NCBI RefSeq assembly: GCF_000328565.1
Contig: NC_019966.1
Location: 1-64,000 of the forward strand
Source: Mycobacterium sp. JS623
Lineage (GTDB): Bacteria; Actinomycetota; Actinomycetes; Mycobacteriales; Mycobacteriaceae
Length of the DNA stretch: 64,000 bases
Reading direction: 5' to 3'
The notes under the pieces are model-generated. The model was not told the origin of the DNA, did no database searches, and was given only the letters and a program-made list of their open reading frames with translations. The number at the start of each line of letters is the position of its first letter. Within the stretch, counting starts at the first letter, position 1. The position numbers and the translations under genes were made by a program. Shown here in pieces: positions 45,639 to 55,829 of the stretch.

Positions 45639-46466
45639 GTGACCCATGCCGCCCATCCGGCGGATGTCGTCCGCTCCGCCGTCGAGCACCCCTTCGCGCA
45701 TGTCGCGGCCCGCGTTGGCTATGTGATCAGCGGACTGATGCATCTGTTGATCGCGTACCTGATTGTCCGGATCGCGATGGGCTCTGGTGGGGACGCCGAC
45801 CAGACGGGTGCACTACGGACCGTCGCCACGACCGGCGGAGGCACCATTGCGCTGTGGGCGACCGCGGCCGCCTTGGTTCCGTTGACGTTGTGGCGCCTCG
45901 CCGAAACCATCCTGGGTTTACACCCGAGCGAGCACAGCGGTGCGCGAGCCGACCCGAAGGACTTTCGATGGACGAATCGGCTCAAGGCATTCGGACTCGC
46001 TGTGGTGTACACGGCTGTCGGCGTCACCGCGGTGCAATTTGCGCTCGGTAGCCGTAAGTCCGGCGCCGCAGAGAACGCGGGGCTCAGCGCCCGACTGATG
46101 CGGTCACCAGAAGGCAAGACCGTTCTCGTGGCCGTCGGGTTCGTCATCCTCTCGATCGGCTGTTACTTCGCGTTCAAGGGCGCCTCGCGCAGGTTCTGCG
46201 ATGACCTCAAGGTTTCACCGGGAACCGTAGTGACCGTCTTGGGTGTATTCGGCTATGTCGCTGAAGGTCTGGTGCTCGCGGGTGTCGGCGCGCTGGTCGT
46301 CGTCGCGGCGGTGCGCGCTGACCCGTCCAAAGCCACAGGGCTCGACGGTGCGGTGAAGACACTGGAGCATGGGCCATCCGGCACCGCGCTAGTTCTGTGC
46401 GCCGCCTTGGGTTTTGCAGCTTACGGCTGCTATAGCTTTGCGTTGAGCCGCTATTCGAGGATGTGA
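45639..46466 (+). CDS. DUF1206 integral membrane protein
   Basis: 275-aa protein with about six transmembrane segments in three similar pairs, each beginning with a helix such as ARVGYVISGLMHLLIAYLIVR, KAFGLAVVYTAVGVTAVQFAL and GVFGYVAEGLVLAGVGALVVVAA, which is the DUF1206 repeat. GTG start at 45639. Function is unknown; association with CsbD suggests stress-related expression. Converges with the oxidoreductase gene with seven bases between stops. Confidence 0.87.
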   Translation: MTHAAHPADVVRSAVEHPFAHVAARVGYVISGLMHLLIAYLIVRIAMGSGGDADQTGALRTVATTGGGTIALWATAAALVPLTLWRLAETILGLHPSEHSGARADPKDFRWTNRLKAFGLAVVYTAVGVTAVQFALGSRKSGAAENAGLSARLMRSPEGKTVLVAVGFVILSIGCYFAFKGASRRFCDDLKVSPGTVVTVLGVFGYVAEGLVLAGVGALVVVAAVRADPSKATGLDGAVKTLEHGPSGTALVLCAALGFAAYGCYSFALSRYSRM

Positions 46467-46473
46467 GGTCGGC

Positions 46474-47670
46474 CTAGCCGTCGGCGCCCGGCTGACTTTG
46501 CAACGCCGGTGCCGCCGCGGCCAGAAGCGCTTCGCGGTCTCGATTGAGCGGCGGGTAGATCCGCTGGCCGTTGATGGTCATCTTGGTGGCCTTGGCTTCG
46601 GCACCGCCGGCGACCACCTGGCGATCCCAGCCCTCGGTGTAGACAGCACCTGCCGGCCCAAGATCCAAAACCGTGACATACCAAGGAATTCGGAGCGAAA
46701 GCATCGGCTCGTCGAGCAGGTCGCTGACGACGTTGTAGCCGGCGAACCTGCCCATCGGCCTGCCGTGCTGGCACGACATCACCGACAAATGCGCGTCGTC
46801 CATCCTGGCGGACGCCACGTCGCCGGCGGCGAACACGTCAGCCACACCGATGACCCGTAGGTAGTCATCGACCGGAAGGCGGCCGAGCCGATCACGTGGC
46901 GCACCCAAGTCCGCGGTCAACGGGTTGGCCCGCATGCCCGCGCACCACACCACGGTCGAAGCGGACAGCACGTCGCCGCTCGACAGCGTCACCGCGTCGG
47001 CATCAACCGCGGTGACACCGACCCCGAGCCGGGTCTGCACCCCGAGCGTGTCGAGCGCGGCCTCGATCACCGGTCGGGCCGACGAGCCCATGTCCGAGCC
47101 GACGTGCGGGTTGCGGTCGACGAGGACGACTCGCGGCGTGGCGTCGGGGAACAGCGCCGCCAGCCGGGCAGGCAACTCGCAGGCGGTCTCAATGCCCGTC
47201 AAGCCAGCTCCGACGACCACGACAGTGCTCGCGGAAGTCGTTGCGGCGCCAGCGGGCAGCGCGGCCAGGTGTCGTTGCAGCCGCGTCGCGCCGTCGTAGG
47301 TGTCGACGTCGAATCCGAATTCGTGCAGACCGGGGATGCCGGGCTTCACCACCTGACTGCCAAGCGCGACCACGAGGCGGTCGTAGGTGTGCGTGCCGGC
47401 AGAACTCCTCACCGTGCGCGATGCGGGGTCGATCGCCGTCACGTCCCCGGTGATGTGCCGGACTCCAGCAGGGTCGAGCACATCGCTCAGCGGTATTCGG
47501 CACGGCGTCAGGTCGGCCTCGTAGTTGCGCACCCGGATGTCGTGGTAAGGCTGCGAACTCAGCACGGTGATTTCGACGCCGGTGGCACCGAGCTCGTCGA
47601 GCCGCCTTGCCGCGCCGAGCGCCGCCCACAATCCGGCAAAACCCGAACCGAGCACGACAATGTCGCTCAC
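46474..47670 (-). CDS. NAD(P)/FAD-dependent oxidoreductase (type II NADH dehydrogenase-like)
   Basis: 398-aa flavoprotein. The N-terminal FAD motif is IVVLGSGFAGLWAALGAAR, the NAD(P)H motif is VVVVGAGLTGIETACELPARL, and the second FAD segment is GVADVFAAGDVASA. No C-terminal membrane-anchoring helices of classical Ndh are obvious, so it may be a soluble relative. GTG start overlaps the FUSC stop (GTGA), making it the last gene of a TetR-FUSC-oxidoreductase operon. Confidence 0.87.
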   Translation of the reverse strand: MSDIVVLGSGFAGLWAALGAARRLDELGATGVEITVLSSQPYHDIRVRNYEADLTPCRIPLSDVLDPAGVRHITGDVTAIDPASRTVRSSAGTHTYDRLVVALGSQVVKPGIPGLHEFGFDVDTYDGATRLQRHLAALPAGAATTSASTVVVVGAGLTGIETACELPARLAALFPDATPRVVLVDRNPHVGSDMGSSARPVIEAALDTLGVQTRLGVGVTAVDADAVTLSSGDVLSASTVVWCAGMRANPLTADLGAPRDRLGRLPVDDYLRVIGVADVFAAGDVASARMDDAHLSVMSCQHGRPMGRFAGYNVVSDLLDEPMLSLRIPWYVTVLDLGPAGAVYTEGWDRQVVAGGAEAKATKMTINGQRIYPPLNRDREALLAAAAPALQSQPGADG

Positions 47671-49811
47671 CCGGCTGACGCTACCGGTTGCGCGTACAGC
47701 AATTCGAGTTCGCCGAGGTGAGCCGCCACGGCGGTCAGCGGCAGCGCCGCTGAAATCGCGAGTTCATCGGCGGTGGCGTCGGCACGCAACGCGGGCACGA
47801 AGTCATCGCTGATCGATTCGAGCTTGCGGCGCGGATCGCCGGTCAGTCGCGCGCAGATCGCTTCGGTGTGGGCCTCGAGCACCTCACGGGTCCGCGGGTA
47901 CGGTCCGAGTGGCGGTGGCACGACGTCAGCGATCAACTCGGCCGTGGCGCGCACGCGGACCGCGCGGTTGGCGGCTCTGACCACCGGCCCGCGCAACTCC
48001 GTCGTCCCGCCGTTCTCCGAAAGATATTGCCGCACAGCATCATCCACAGTGCGCGAAGCTTCCAGGCCCTGATGGCTGAGCGCGATCACGCGATCGGTCG
48101 CGTCTTCGGAGGCACCGCGGGTCACCCGCAGCACCGCCTCCTTCAAAAACTTTGCACCGACTGCGCGGGCCTCTTCGACCGCCTTGGACACCGCCGACGA
48201 TGCGCCTCGCGGCCACAGCAACACCGACACCACGATGCCAACCAACGCACCGACGACCACGTCCTCCACGCGGATCAACCCCACCTTCCAGCCCGTCGGC
48301 ACGATCAGGTTGAAGTTGATCAGCACCATCATCGTGAACGCGGCTTGCCCGGCGACGAACGAGTACACCTCCGGTACGTAGGCCGAGCCGAACGCGACGA
48401 TCGGCAGAAGTATCCACAGCACAACGGGATCCATGCCGAGCAACTCGATGACGACGGCGCCCAATACGAACCCGACCGCCGTGCCCGCCACCGCCCGCAG
48501 CACCCGCGTCCCGGTGGTCAGCGCACTGCTGCGCAACACAGACATCGCGCCGAGCACCACCCAGAACCCATGTTCCACCGGGAAGATGTGGGTGACCGCA
48601 ACGGCGAGAGCCAACCCGAGCCCGGTGCGCAGGCTGTTGCGAAGCACCACCGCCCTGGTGGCCAGAAAGCCTTTGGTGATCGCGGTGACCGCGACGGTCT
48701 CGGGCATCACCCAATCGGCGGCGCCGGTCTCCGGCAGCCGGCGGCCCAGCACGCGCGCCCACACCGGTCGCGCATCCGCGGCTGCCGCGTTGCGGATGAT
48801 CCGCCCGGTCACCGCCACCGTGGCCGCAATAGTGCGGCGGTTCAACAGGTTTCGGCCGACGTCAACGGCGGCCGCATCGCTGGCTTCACCGAGCAGCTCG
48901 GTGAGGTCCTCGCGCCAGTGGCCTTGTGCGACGGCCCGCAGTTCGGTGAGCGCCTCGCCAAGGTCGGCGCTGCGGGCCACCCGGGCAGACACGCTGCGTA
49001 ATCGCAGCACCGCCGCGCAGTCCCGCAACACGCGCACCGCGGGCTCCTTCACCGCCCCCATCAGCCGACCAGTGTCGTCGGTGATCCGATCGGAGAGCCA
49101 GCCAAGGTCGTCGACCACCCGGACGAGCGCGCGACTGCCCGCCGTTAACGCGACGGGTCGGTAGTCGGCGCCGAGGAAGGCGGCATCGAGCGCGTTCATC
49201 GCCTTGGTGACTTCGCGTCCGGACCCGGTTCCCTCCAGTCGATCGGCGAGCCTGTTGCAGACGCGTGCCGCGTAGGCGCGCAACTCGTCGTGATGCCGCG
49301 GCGGGAAGAGAAACAGGGCGGCGGGCACGCAGATCCCCAGTGCGATCAGCCAGCCCAGCAGCCGCTCGGGCAGCGGTCCGACCGGGGTGCATGCGGGCAA
49401 CACGAACATCAACAGCGTGGCGCGTTGACCCGCGGCGACGATTTCGCTGAGCACTCCGGCGAAAATGACCGCGACACCAAGCACGAACATCAACGCGACG
49501 CTCAACCACGGGTACGGCGCGACAAGCGTGCCGAGGGTGATGAGTACCGCGCCGTTGAAGCCCAGCCCGCAGTAGGCCAGCGCCCGCGCCGGCCGGTTGC
49601 CGGGGAAGTCGACGAGTATCAGCAGTGCCACCGAGCCGAAGATGGTGAACAGCGGTGTCTGCGATCCACCGCCGACCGCGAAGCTCACCGCCGCCGCGAC
49701 GGGCACGACGATCGCGACCCGTAAGGCACGGCGCAGCGCGTCGAATTCGGGGTCGCGCGCGCGAAGACGGTCCAGCACGTGTCGAAGCACCGCGGCCGTT
49801 TCAGAAGGCAA
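47667..49811 (-). CDS. FUSC-family membrane transporter-like protein
   Basis: 714-aa protein with two hydrophobic halves. The N-terminal half has helices around residues 30-175 and the second around 385-545, separated by long cytoplasmic segments, as in FUSC/aromatic-acid exporter family proteins. The second half contains NSLRTGLGLALAVAVTHIF and HGFWVVLGAMSVLRSSALTTGTRVLRAVAGTAVGFVLGAV, typical of the FUSC domain. TTG start at 49811; the TetR gene ends 35 bases upstream. Likely an efflux component controlled by that TetR; substrate unknown. Confidence 0.83.
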   Translation of the reverse strand: MPSETAAVLRHVLDRLRARDPEFDALRRALRVAIVVPVAAAVSFAVGGGSQTPLFTIFGSVALLILVDFPGNRPARALAYCGLGFNGAVLITLGTLVAPYPWLSVALMFVLGVAVIFAGVLSEIVAAGQRATLLMFVLPACTPVGPLPERLLGWLIALGICVPAALFLFPPRHHDELRAYAARVCNRLADRLEGTGSGREVTKAMNALDAAFLGADYRPVALTAGSRALVRVVDDLGWLSDRITDDTGRLMGAVKEPAVRVLRDCAAVLRLRSVSARVARSADLGEALTELRAVAQGHWREDLTELLGEASDAAAVDVGRNLLNRRTIAATVAVTGRIIRNAAAADARPVWARVLGRRLPETGAADWVMPETVAVTAITKGFLATRAVVLRNSLRTGLGLALAVAVTHIFPVEHGFWVVLGAMSVLRSSALTTGTRVLRAVAGTAVGFVLGAVVIELLGMDPVVLWILLPIVAFGSAYVPEVYSFVAGQAAFTMMVLINFNLIVPTGWKVGLIRVEDVVVGALVGIVVSVLLWPRGASSAVSKAVEEARAVGAKFLKEAVLRVTRGASEDATDRVIALSHQGLEASRTVDDAVRQYLSENGGTTELRGPVVRAANRAVRVRATAELIADVVPPPLGPYPRTREVLEAHTEAICARLTGDPRRKLESISDDFVPALRADATADELAISAALPLTAVAAHLGELELLYAQPVASAG

Positions 49812-49846
49812 GAATCGCGCCCCCCAGCGCTGAAAAGACTGCTGCG

Positions 49847-50413
49847 TTATTCACTGTCTGGCACCGACGCGAATCGGCCGGAGTCCAGCGCGTCGGTGAG
49901 CTGGCCCGCGATCCACTCCAACGCCGTGGTGTCCCGTCGCAGCGCGGCCTGCTCGTAACCGACAAGCACGTACACGCCCCACGCCGCGAAGGTTTCAGCC
50001 TGCCGCTTGTTGTCCAGGATCTCGAAGGCCGACTCGTACATGATGTCGAAGCGCTGCTGGTCGACCGCCGCCTGGATGGCGTACACCTCCGGATCGACCG
50101 AACTCCACACCCGGATTGCGGCTTCGGCACCATGGGGAAGCGACAGCCCCTCCTGGATGAGCGTGTCGATGCGACGACGAGGATCCGGTTCGGCGCGCAC
50201 CGCCTCGATGATCTGCACCGTCTGACGCTGCATCCAGTGCGAGACGAGCTCCTTGGTGTACGCGGGCCAGCCAGGAAAGTAGTGATAGAAGGAGCCGGTC
50301 GTGATGCCAAGCCGGTGACAGACCTCGGCCAGCTTCAGTCCGCCGTAACCCAAATCGGACAGCACTTCGAGGCCGACCTCGAAGTAGGACTCCCGCGATA
50401 CGACGCTCGCCAC
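49847..50413 (-). CDS. TetR-family regulator upstream of the FUSC gene
   Basis: 188-aa regulator. Helix-turn-helix at about 8-50: YFEVGLEVLSDLGYGGLKLAEVCHRLGITTGSFYHYFPGWPAYTKEL, recognisable from LAEVCHRLGITTGSFYHYF. The C-terminal domain is unassigned. It begins a three-gene minus-strand operon with FUSC and the oxidoreductase and is divergent, across 161 bases, from a second TetR gene. It probably represses its own operon, by analogy with local efflux regulators. Confidence 0.86.
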   Translation of the reverse strand: MASVVSRESYFEVGLEVLSDLGYGGLKLAEVCHRLGITTGSFYHYFPGWPAYTKELVSHWMQRQTVQIIEAVRAEPDPRRRIDTLIQEGLSLPHGAEAAIRVWSSVDPEVYAIQAAVDQQRFDIMYESAFEILDNKRQAETFAAWGVYVLVGYEQAALRRDTTALEWIAGQLTDALDSGRFASVPDSE

Positions 50414-50574
50414 CCCAGCACCATAGTTCTACGGGGTATCGCTGGTGGACGGCTATTGCGAAGGTCGCACCTCGATGGGCTGCCGTGCCCGGCGCTGAGA
50501 ATTTGCTGAGCCAACATGCGAATGTGGCCGGAATTGGGCGCAAGCGTAAATAGAGAAGTGAGCTGTGGCACAAT

Positions 50575-51219
50575 TTGACCGTGCCGCAACATACCGCGAG
50601 TCGAGGACCCGGTCGCCCCCCCGCAGCGAAGGCTGCCGAAACGCGAGAGCGCATTGTACAAGCGGCTCGTGAGGTCTTCAGCGAACTTGGCTACGACGCC
50701 GCCACGTTCCAGGCGATCGCCATCCGCGCCGATCTCACGCGTCCCGCCATTAACCATTATTTCGCCAGTAAACGGGTGCTGTGGAGCGAAGTCGTCGAGC
50801 AAACGAACACGTTGGTAGTTAGCGCGGGGATGTCGCGAGCCCAGGCGGAAACCAGTCTGCTTGGCCGGCTGTCCGCCTTCTTCTCGGTCGTGATGCAGGC
50901 TGACTCCGAAGACCGTTCTGCGGCAGCATTTCTCGTCACATCGGTGCTGGAGTCGCAGCGCCATCCGGAGCTGAGCACCGACGAGCACGATTCCATGCGG
51001 GCATCGCGTGAGTTCATGTCGTGGGCTGTCGACGACGCAATCAAGCGAGGTGAGCTCACTACCGACACCGACATCAACCACCTGGTCGAAATGCTGGTGG
51101 CGGTGATGTGGGGGATGGGCTTCTACGCCGGCTTCGTGGGCAGCCACGAAGACCTCTCCTCGGTGGTGCACAAGTTCGAGCTTTTGATGGCCAACAAGCT
51201 CTGGCATCTGCACGAGTAA
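50575..51219 (+). CDS. TetR-family regulator (Rv0144-like)
   Basis: 214-aa regulator starting at TTG 50575, or GTG 50581 two codons later; neither has a strong ribosome site. An Arg/Pro-rich N-terminal arm (SRGPGRPPAAKAAETRERI) precedes the helix-turn-helix AREVFSELGYDAATFQAIAIRADLTRPAINHYFASKRVLW, seen in FQAIAIRADLTRPAINHYF. Position just before SAM methyltransferase, aldehyde dehydrogenase, SDR and quinone oxidoreductase genes equals Rv0144 in M. tuberculosis. Twin palindromes downstream of it are plausible operators. Confidence 0.88.
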   Translation: MTVPQHTASRGPGRPPAAKAAETRERIVQAAREVFSELGYDAATFQAIAIRADLTRPAINHYFASKRVLWSEVVEQTNTLVVSAGMSRAQAETSLLGRLSAFFSVVMQADSEDRSAAAFLVTSVLESQRHPELSTDEHDSMRASREFMSWAVDDAIKRGELTTDTDINHLVEMLVAVMWGMGFYAGFVGSHEDLSSVVHKFELLMANKLWHLHE

Positions 51220-51248
51220 CGTACTACCTGCGGTGATGTAGCCCACAC

Positions 51249-51288
51249 TTCGTATAGCACTGCTAACTTTTTAGATAGCATTGCTTAC
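51249..51288 (+). promoter_or_regulatory. Methyltransferase promoter with two TetR-type operator palindromes
   Basis: TAGCACTGCTAAC (51255-51267) and TAGCATTGCTTAC (51276-51288) are near-identical 13-mers, each with dyad symmetry TAGCA-n-TGCT, starting exactly 21 bases apart (two helical turns). A -35-like TTCGTA (51249-51254) and -10-like TAGATA (51272-51277) with a 17-base spacer place the first copy in the spacer and the second over the -10/start region. Repression by the adjacent TetR protein is inferred. Confidence 0.6.
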
Positions 51289-51291
51289 GAT

Positions 51292-52361
<1,070 letters not shown>

Positions 52362-52390
52362 CCGCGTCCGGCAGGCGCTACCTTCGAGGC

Positions 52391-54244
52391 GTGCGCTCAG
52401 CCGCCGTCAACATCGGCGCTCTCGTCGCGGCCGTTGCCGTCGCCATGAGCGGCTGCGCCGACCAGCAGGCCGGTGTGTCGCTACCATTCCCGCAGGGCGC
52501 CGGACGAGGACCGTGTGCCGTCACGAAACAAACGGACGTGCCCGCCACGATGCGCGACGGCACCGTGCTGCGGGCCGACGTCTACCGGCCGCGCACCACC
52601 GATCCGGTACCGGTCATTCTGATGCGCACCCAGTACGGAAAATCGGGTGCGCAGGTGACACCCGAGCGCTATCAGCCGCCGGACTGGTTCGCCTCGCACT
52701 GCTATCTCGTCGTGATTCAGGACGTCCGCGGCCAGGGCGCCTCGGGCGGCACGTTCAGCGAGTTCACCAATGACATGGCCGACGGCTACGACTCCGTCGA
52801 GTGGGCCGCCGCGCTGCCCGGCGCCAACGGCAAGGTCGGCATGTACGGCTCGTCCTATGTCGGCGCCACCCAATGGCTGGCCGCCGTCACTGCGCCGCCG
52901 CACCTGGTGACGATCGTGCCCGCGAACACGGCCTCGGACTACTACGACGGATGGACTTACGAGGGCGGCGAGTTCCGTCTTGCGTTCGTACAACCGTGGG
53001 CCATTGGCTCACTCGCGTTGAGCGCCGCGAAGAACCGCGGCGATCAGGCGGCGGTCGACGAGCTGACGGCGGCGGCCGCCGATCCAACGCGGTGGATGAA
53101 CTCCCGGCCGTTCAAGGACCTGCCGCCGATGCAGCCGCAAAACCCCGCGGTCGCGCCGTGGTACTTCGACTGGATCCGGCACTCGACGCGCGACGCCTTC
53201 TGGTCGAACGTCAGCATCCGCGATCGCTACGCCTCGGTGAAAGTGCCCGTGCTCGATTTCGAGGGTTGGTACGACGCGTTCCTCGCCGGCGGCGTGGAGA
53301 ACTTCACCGGCATGGTGGCCGACGGCGGCTCCGAGTCGGCCCGCTCCAACCAGCGCCTGGTGATCGGACCGTGGGACCACGTCAACTGGGGACGCCCGGA
53401 CTCGGAGCCCGCGCCGCTGCTACACGACATCGGCGCAATCGGAAACAGTCCCATCAACGAAGTGATGCTGGAGTGGTTCGACCACTTCCTCAAGGGGCAA
53501 GACAACGGCACCGCGACCGGTCCTCGCGTCGACTATTTCGTGATGGGTGCCGACAAGTGGAAGTCGGCGACGAATTGGCCGCTGCCACAGACGCAATGGA
53601 CAACGTTCTACCTGTCGGGCGCCGGTGGGATCGCCGACCGCAAGGGCCAACTCGTCGCGAATGCACCGGGTGCGCAGCCGCCCGACACGTACACGTACGA
53701 CCCCGCGTTCCCGGCGCCCAGCTTGGGTGGGCATTCGTGCTGCGGCGCCCGCTCTGGCCCGCAGGGTCCGTTCGACCAGGTGCCCGTCGAGCAACGCTCC
53801 GACGTACTTGTCTACGACGGTGCGCCGCTTGAGCACGACACCGAGATCACCGGGCCGACAACCGTGCGGCTGTGGGCGCAGTCCAGCGCCGCCGACACCG
53901 ATTTCACGGCCAAGCTGACGGTGGCCAAACCGGATGGCAGCGTGATCAACCTCAACAACGGCATCCTGCGCACCGCGTTCCGCGACTCGCTTGCGGCCCC
54001 GACGCCAACGGTGCCGGGCCGGCCGTATGAGTATCGGATCCAGATCTGGCCTACGAGCTACGAATTCCGAAAGGGCGACCGCATCCGCCTCGAGGTCTCC
54101 AGCAGCGACTATCCGCAGTTCGCGCCGAATCCCAACACCGGTGCGCCCTTCGGCGAGAGTGCAGCCGTCCAGACCGCGGCCCAGACGATCTTGCATGACG
54201 AGGCGCATCCGTCCGCCATAACTCTCCCGGTCATCCCCGGGTGA
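52391..54244 (+). CDS. CocE/NonD-family hydrolase, predicted lipoprotein
   Basis: 617-aa serine hydrolase of the X-Pro dipeptidyl-peptidase (S15)/cocaine esterase-like family. GTG 52391 gives a lipoprotein signal, VRSAAVNIGALVAAVAVAMSGC, with lipobox AMSGC, so it is probably anchored outside the membrane. The alpha/beta-hydrolase core shows VVIQDVRGQGASGG, nucleophile Ser in GMYGSSYVGATQ, acidic region VLDFEGWYDAF and catalytic His in GPWDHVNWG. The C-terminal jelly-roll (XPP-C) domain has TEITGPTTVRLWAQSSAADTDF. Open frame upstream (from 51980) lies within the methyltransferase and is not used. Confidence 0.88.
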   Translation: MRSAAVNIGALVAAVAVAMSGCADQQAGVSLPFPQGAGRGPCAVTKQTDVPATMRDGTVLRADVYRPRTTDPVPVILMRTQYGKSGAQVTPERYQPPDWFASHCYLVVIQDVRGQGASGGTFSEFTNDMADGYDSVEWAAALPGANGKVGMYGSSYVGATQWLAAVTAPPHLVTIVPANTASDYYDGWTYEGGEFRLAFVQPWAIGSLALSAAKNRGDQAAVDELTAAAADPTRWMNSRPFKDLPPMQPQNPAVAPWYFDWIRHSTRDAFWSNVSIRDRYASVKVPVLDFEGWYDAFLAGGVENFTGMVADGGSESARSNQRLVIGPWDHVNWGRPDSEPAPLLHDIGAIGNSPINEVMLEWFDHFLKGQDNGTATGPRVDYFVMGADKWKSATNWPLPQTQWTTFYLSGAGGIADRKGQLVANAPGAQPPDTYTYDPAFPAPSLGGHSCCGARSGPQGPFDQVPVEQRSDVLVYDGAPLEHDTEITGPTTVRLWAQSSAADTDFTAKLTVAKPDGSVINLNNGILRTAFRDSLAAPTPTVPGRPYEYRIQIWPTSYEFRKGDRIRLEVSSSDYPQFAPNPNTGAPFGESAAVQTAAQTILHDEAHPSAITLPVIPG

Positions 54245-54337
54245 GCCACCGACCGCCGCGCGCGACCGCTCTTGCACGCGTTATCGCGGCGTGTTCACGT
54301 ACAAACACGGTCGGTCACCGGCGGGAAAGTGGGCCTA

Positions 54338-54365
54338 TTGGCCGAGCCAACCGGTTGGTTAGGAT
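54338..54365 (+). promoter_or_regulatory. Promoter of the aldehyde dehydrogenase operon with palindromic operator
   Basis: CCAACCGGTTGG (54347-54358) is a perfect 12-base palindrome. It lies within the 16-base spacer between a -35-like TTGGCC (54338-54343) and a -10-like TAGGAT (54360-54365). The aldehyde dehydrogenase ATG follows 36 bases later, with an AGGAAGGA ribosome site. Repressor-type binding is inferred from position. Confidence 0.55.
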
Positions 54366-54401
54366 CGGGTATTCCTCCTCGGGTCAGGAAGGACACCCAC
54401 C

Positions 54402-55817
54402 ATGACCACCGAATCAGTGGCGCCCGAAGTCCAAACGCCCAGCGCCGCCACCCCAGACATTCCCGGTACCGTTCGCAGGCTCCGAGAGACCTTCAAGACC
54501 GGCCGCACTCGCAGCGTCGACTGGCGCAAGCAACAGCTGCTGGCGCTGGAGAAGATGATGGTCGAGAACGAGGGCGCCCTGGCCGAGGCCCTCGAGAAAG
54601 ACCTCGGCCGCAGCCCGTTCGAAGCATGGCTGGCCGACATCGCCAGCACCGCTGGCGAGGCGAAGGACGCCGCCAAGAACGTCAAGAAGTGGATGCGTCG
54701 CCGCTACCGACTGCTGGAGATGTCGCAGCTGCCCGGGCGCGGCTGGGTTGAATACGAGCCCTACGGCACGGTGTTGGTGATCGGCGCGTGGAACTTCCCG
54801 TTCGTGTTGACGCTCGGGCCCGCTGTCGGGGCGATCGCCGCGGGCAACACCGTCGTACTCAAGCCCTCGGAGGTGTGCCCTGCCTCGTCGGCGATGATGG
54901 CCGAGCTGGTGCCCAAGTATCTGGACCCCGATGCGATCGCGGTCATCGAGGGCGACGGCGCGGTCAGCCAGGAACTCATCGCGCAGGGCTTCGACCACAT
55001 CTGCTTCACGGGGGGCACCGAGATCGGCCGAAAGGTCTACGAAGGCGCCGCCCCGCACCTGACTCCTGTCACCCTGGAGCTGGGCGGGAAGAGCCCGGTG
55101 ATCGTGTCCGCCGACGCGGACATCGATGTGGCGGCAAAGCGGATTGCGTGGACGAAGCTGATCAACTCCGGCCAGATCTGCATTGCGCCGGACTACGTGC
55201 TCGCCGACGCGAAGATCCGTGACGAGCTGGTGGACAAGATCAAGGCCGCAGTGACGACCTTCGAGTCGCAAAACCCCGGCGGCAAGCGGATTGTCAACGA
55301 GCGCCACTTCGATCGGCTGACGGCATCGCTGGCCGCGACCAAGGGCGACGTCGTCATCGGCGGCGGCTCGGACCCGTCGACCATCAGCATCCAGCCCACC
55401 GTCGTCGTCGACCCCGATCCGGCAGAGCCATTGATGACCGACGAGATCTTCGGACCGATCCTGCCGATCATGACCGTCCAATCCCTTGACGACGCAATCG
55501 GTTTCGTGAACTCGCGGCCGAAGCCGTTGGCGGCCTACCTGTTCACCAAAACCAGGAGCATCCGTGAGCGCGTGATCAAAGAGGTCGCGGCCGGCGGCAT
55601 GGTGATCAACCACCTGCTGTTCCAGTTCTCGACGAACAAGCTGCCTTTCGGCGGCGTCGGCCCGTCGGGCATGGGCGCCTACCACGGCAAGTTCGGTTTC
55701 GAGCAGTTCAGCCACAAGAAGACCGTGATGACCAAGCCGACCCGACCCGATGTCGGCGCGTTCATCTATCCCCCGTATACAGAGAAGGCTTTCAAGCTCG
55801 CTAGACGGCTGTTCTGA
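54402..55817 (+). CDS. Aldehyde dehydrogenase, class 3-like (Rv0147-like)
   Basis: 471-aa NAD(P)-dependent dehydrogenase. Catalytic residues are Glu226 in VTLELGGKSP and Cys260 in INSGQICIAPDY; the cofactor loop is FTGGTEIGRKV. The shorter length and the motifs IGAWNFPFVLTLGP and LLFQFSTNKLPFGGVGPSGMGAYHGKFGFEQFSH identify the class 3/fatty aldehyde type. Transcribed with the SDR (12-base gap) and quinone oxidoreductase (10-base gap), as in Rv0147-Rv0149. Probable substrate is a medium- or long-chain aldehyde, by family. Confidence 0.94.
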   Translation: MTTESVAPEVQTPSAATPDIPGTVRRLRETFKTGRTRSVDWRKQQLLALEKMMVENEGALAEALEKDLGRSPFEAWLADIASTAGEAKDAAKNVKKWMRRRYRLLEMSQLPGRGWVEYEPYGTVLVIGAWNFPFVLTLGPAVGAIAAGNTVVLKPSEVCPASSAMMAELVPKYLDPDAIAVIEGDGAVSQELIAQGFDHICFTGGTEIGRKVYEGAAPHLTPVTLELGGKSPVIVSADADIDVAAKRIAWTKLINSGQICIAPDYVLADAKIRDELVDKIKAAVTTFESQNPGGKRIVNERHFDRLTASLAATKGDVVIGGGSDPSTISIQPTVVVDPDPAEPLMTDEIFGPILPIMTVQSLDDAIGFVNSRPKPLAAYLFTKTRSIRERVIKEVAAGGMVINHLLFQFSTNKLPFGGVGPSGMGAYHGKFGFEQFSHKKTVMTKPTRPDVGAFIYPPYTEKAFKLARRLF

Positions 55818-55829
55818 GAAAGGAACCTC

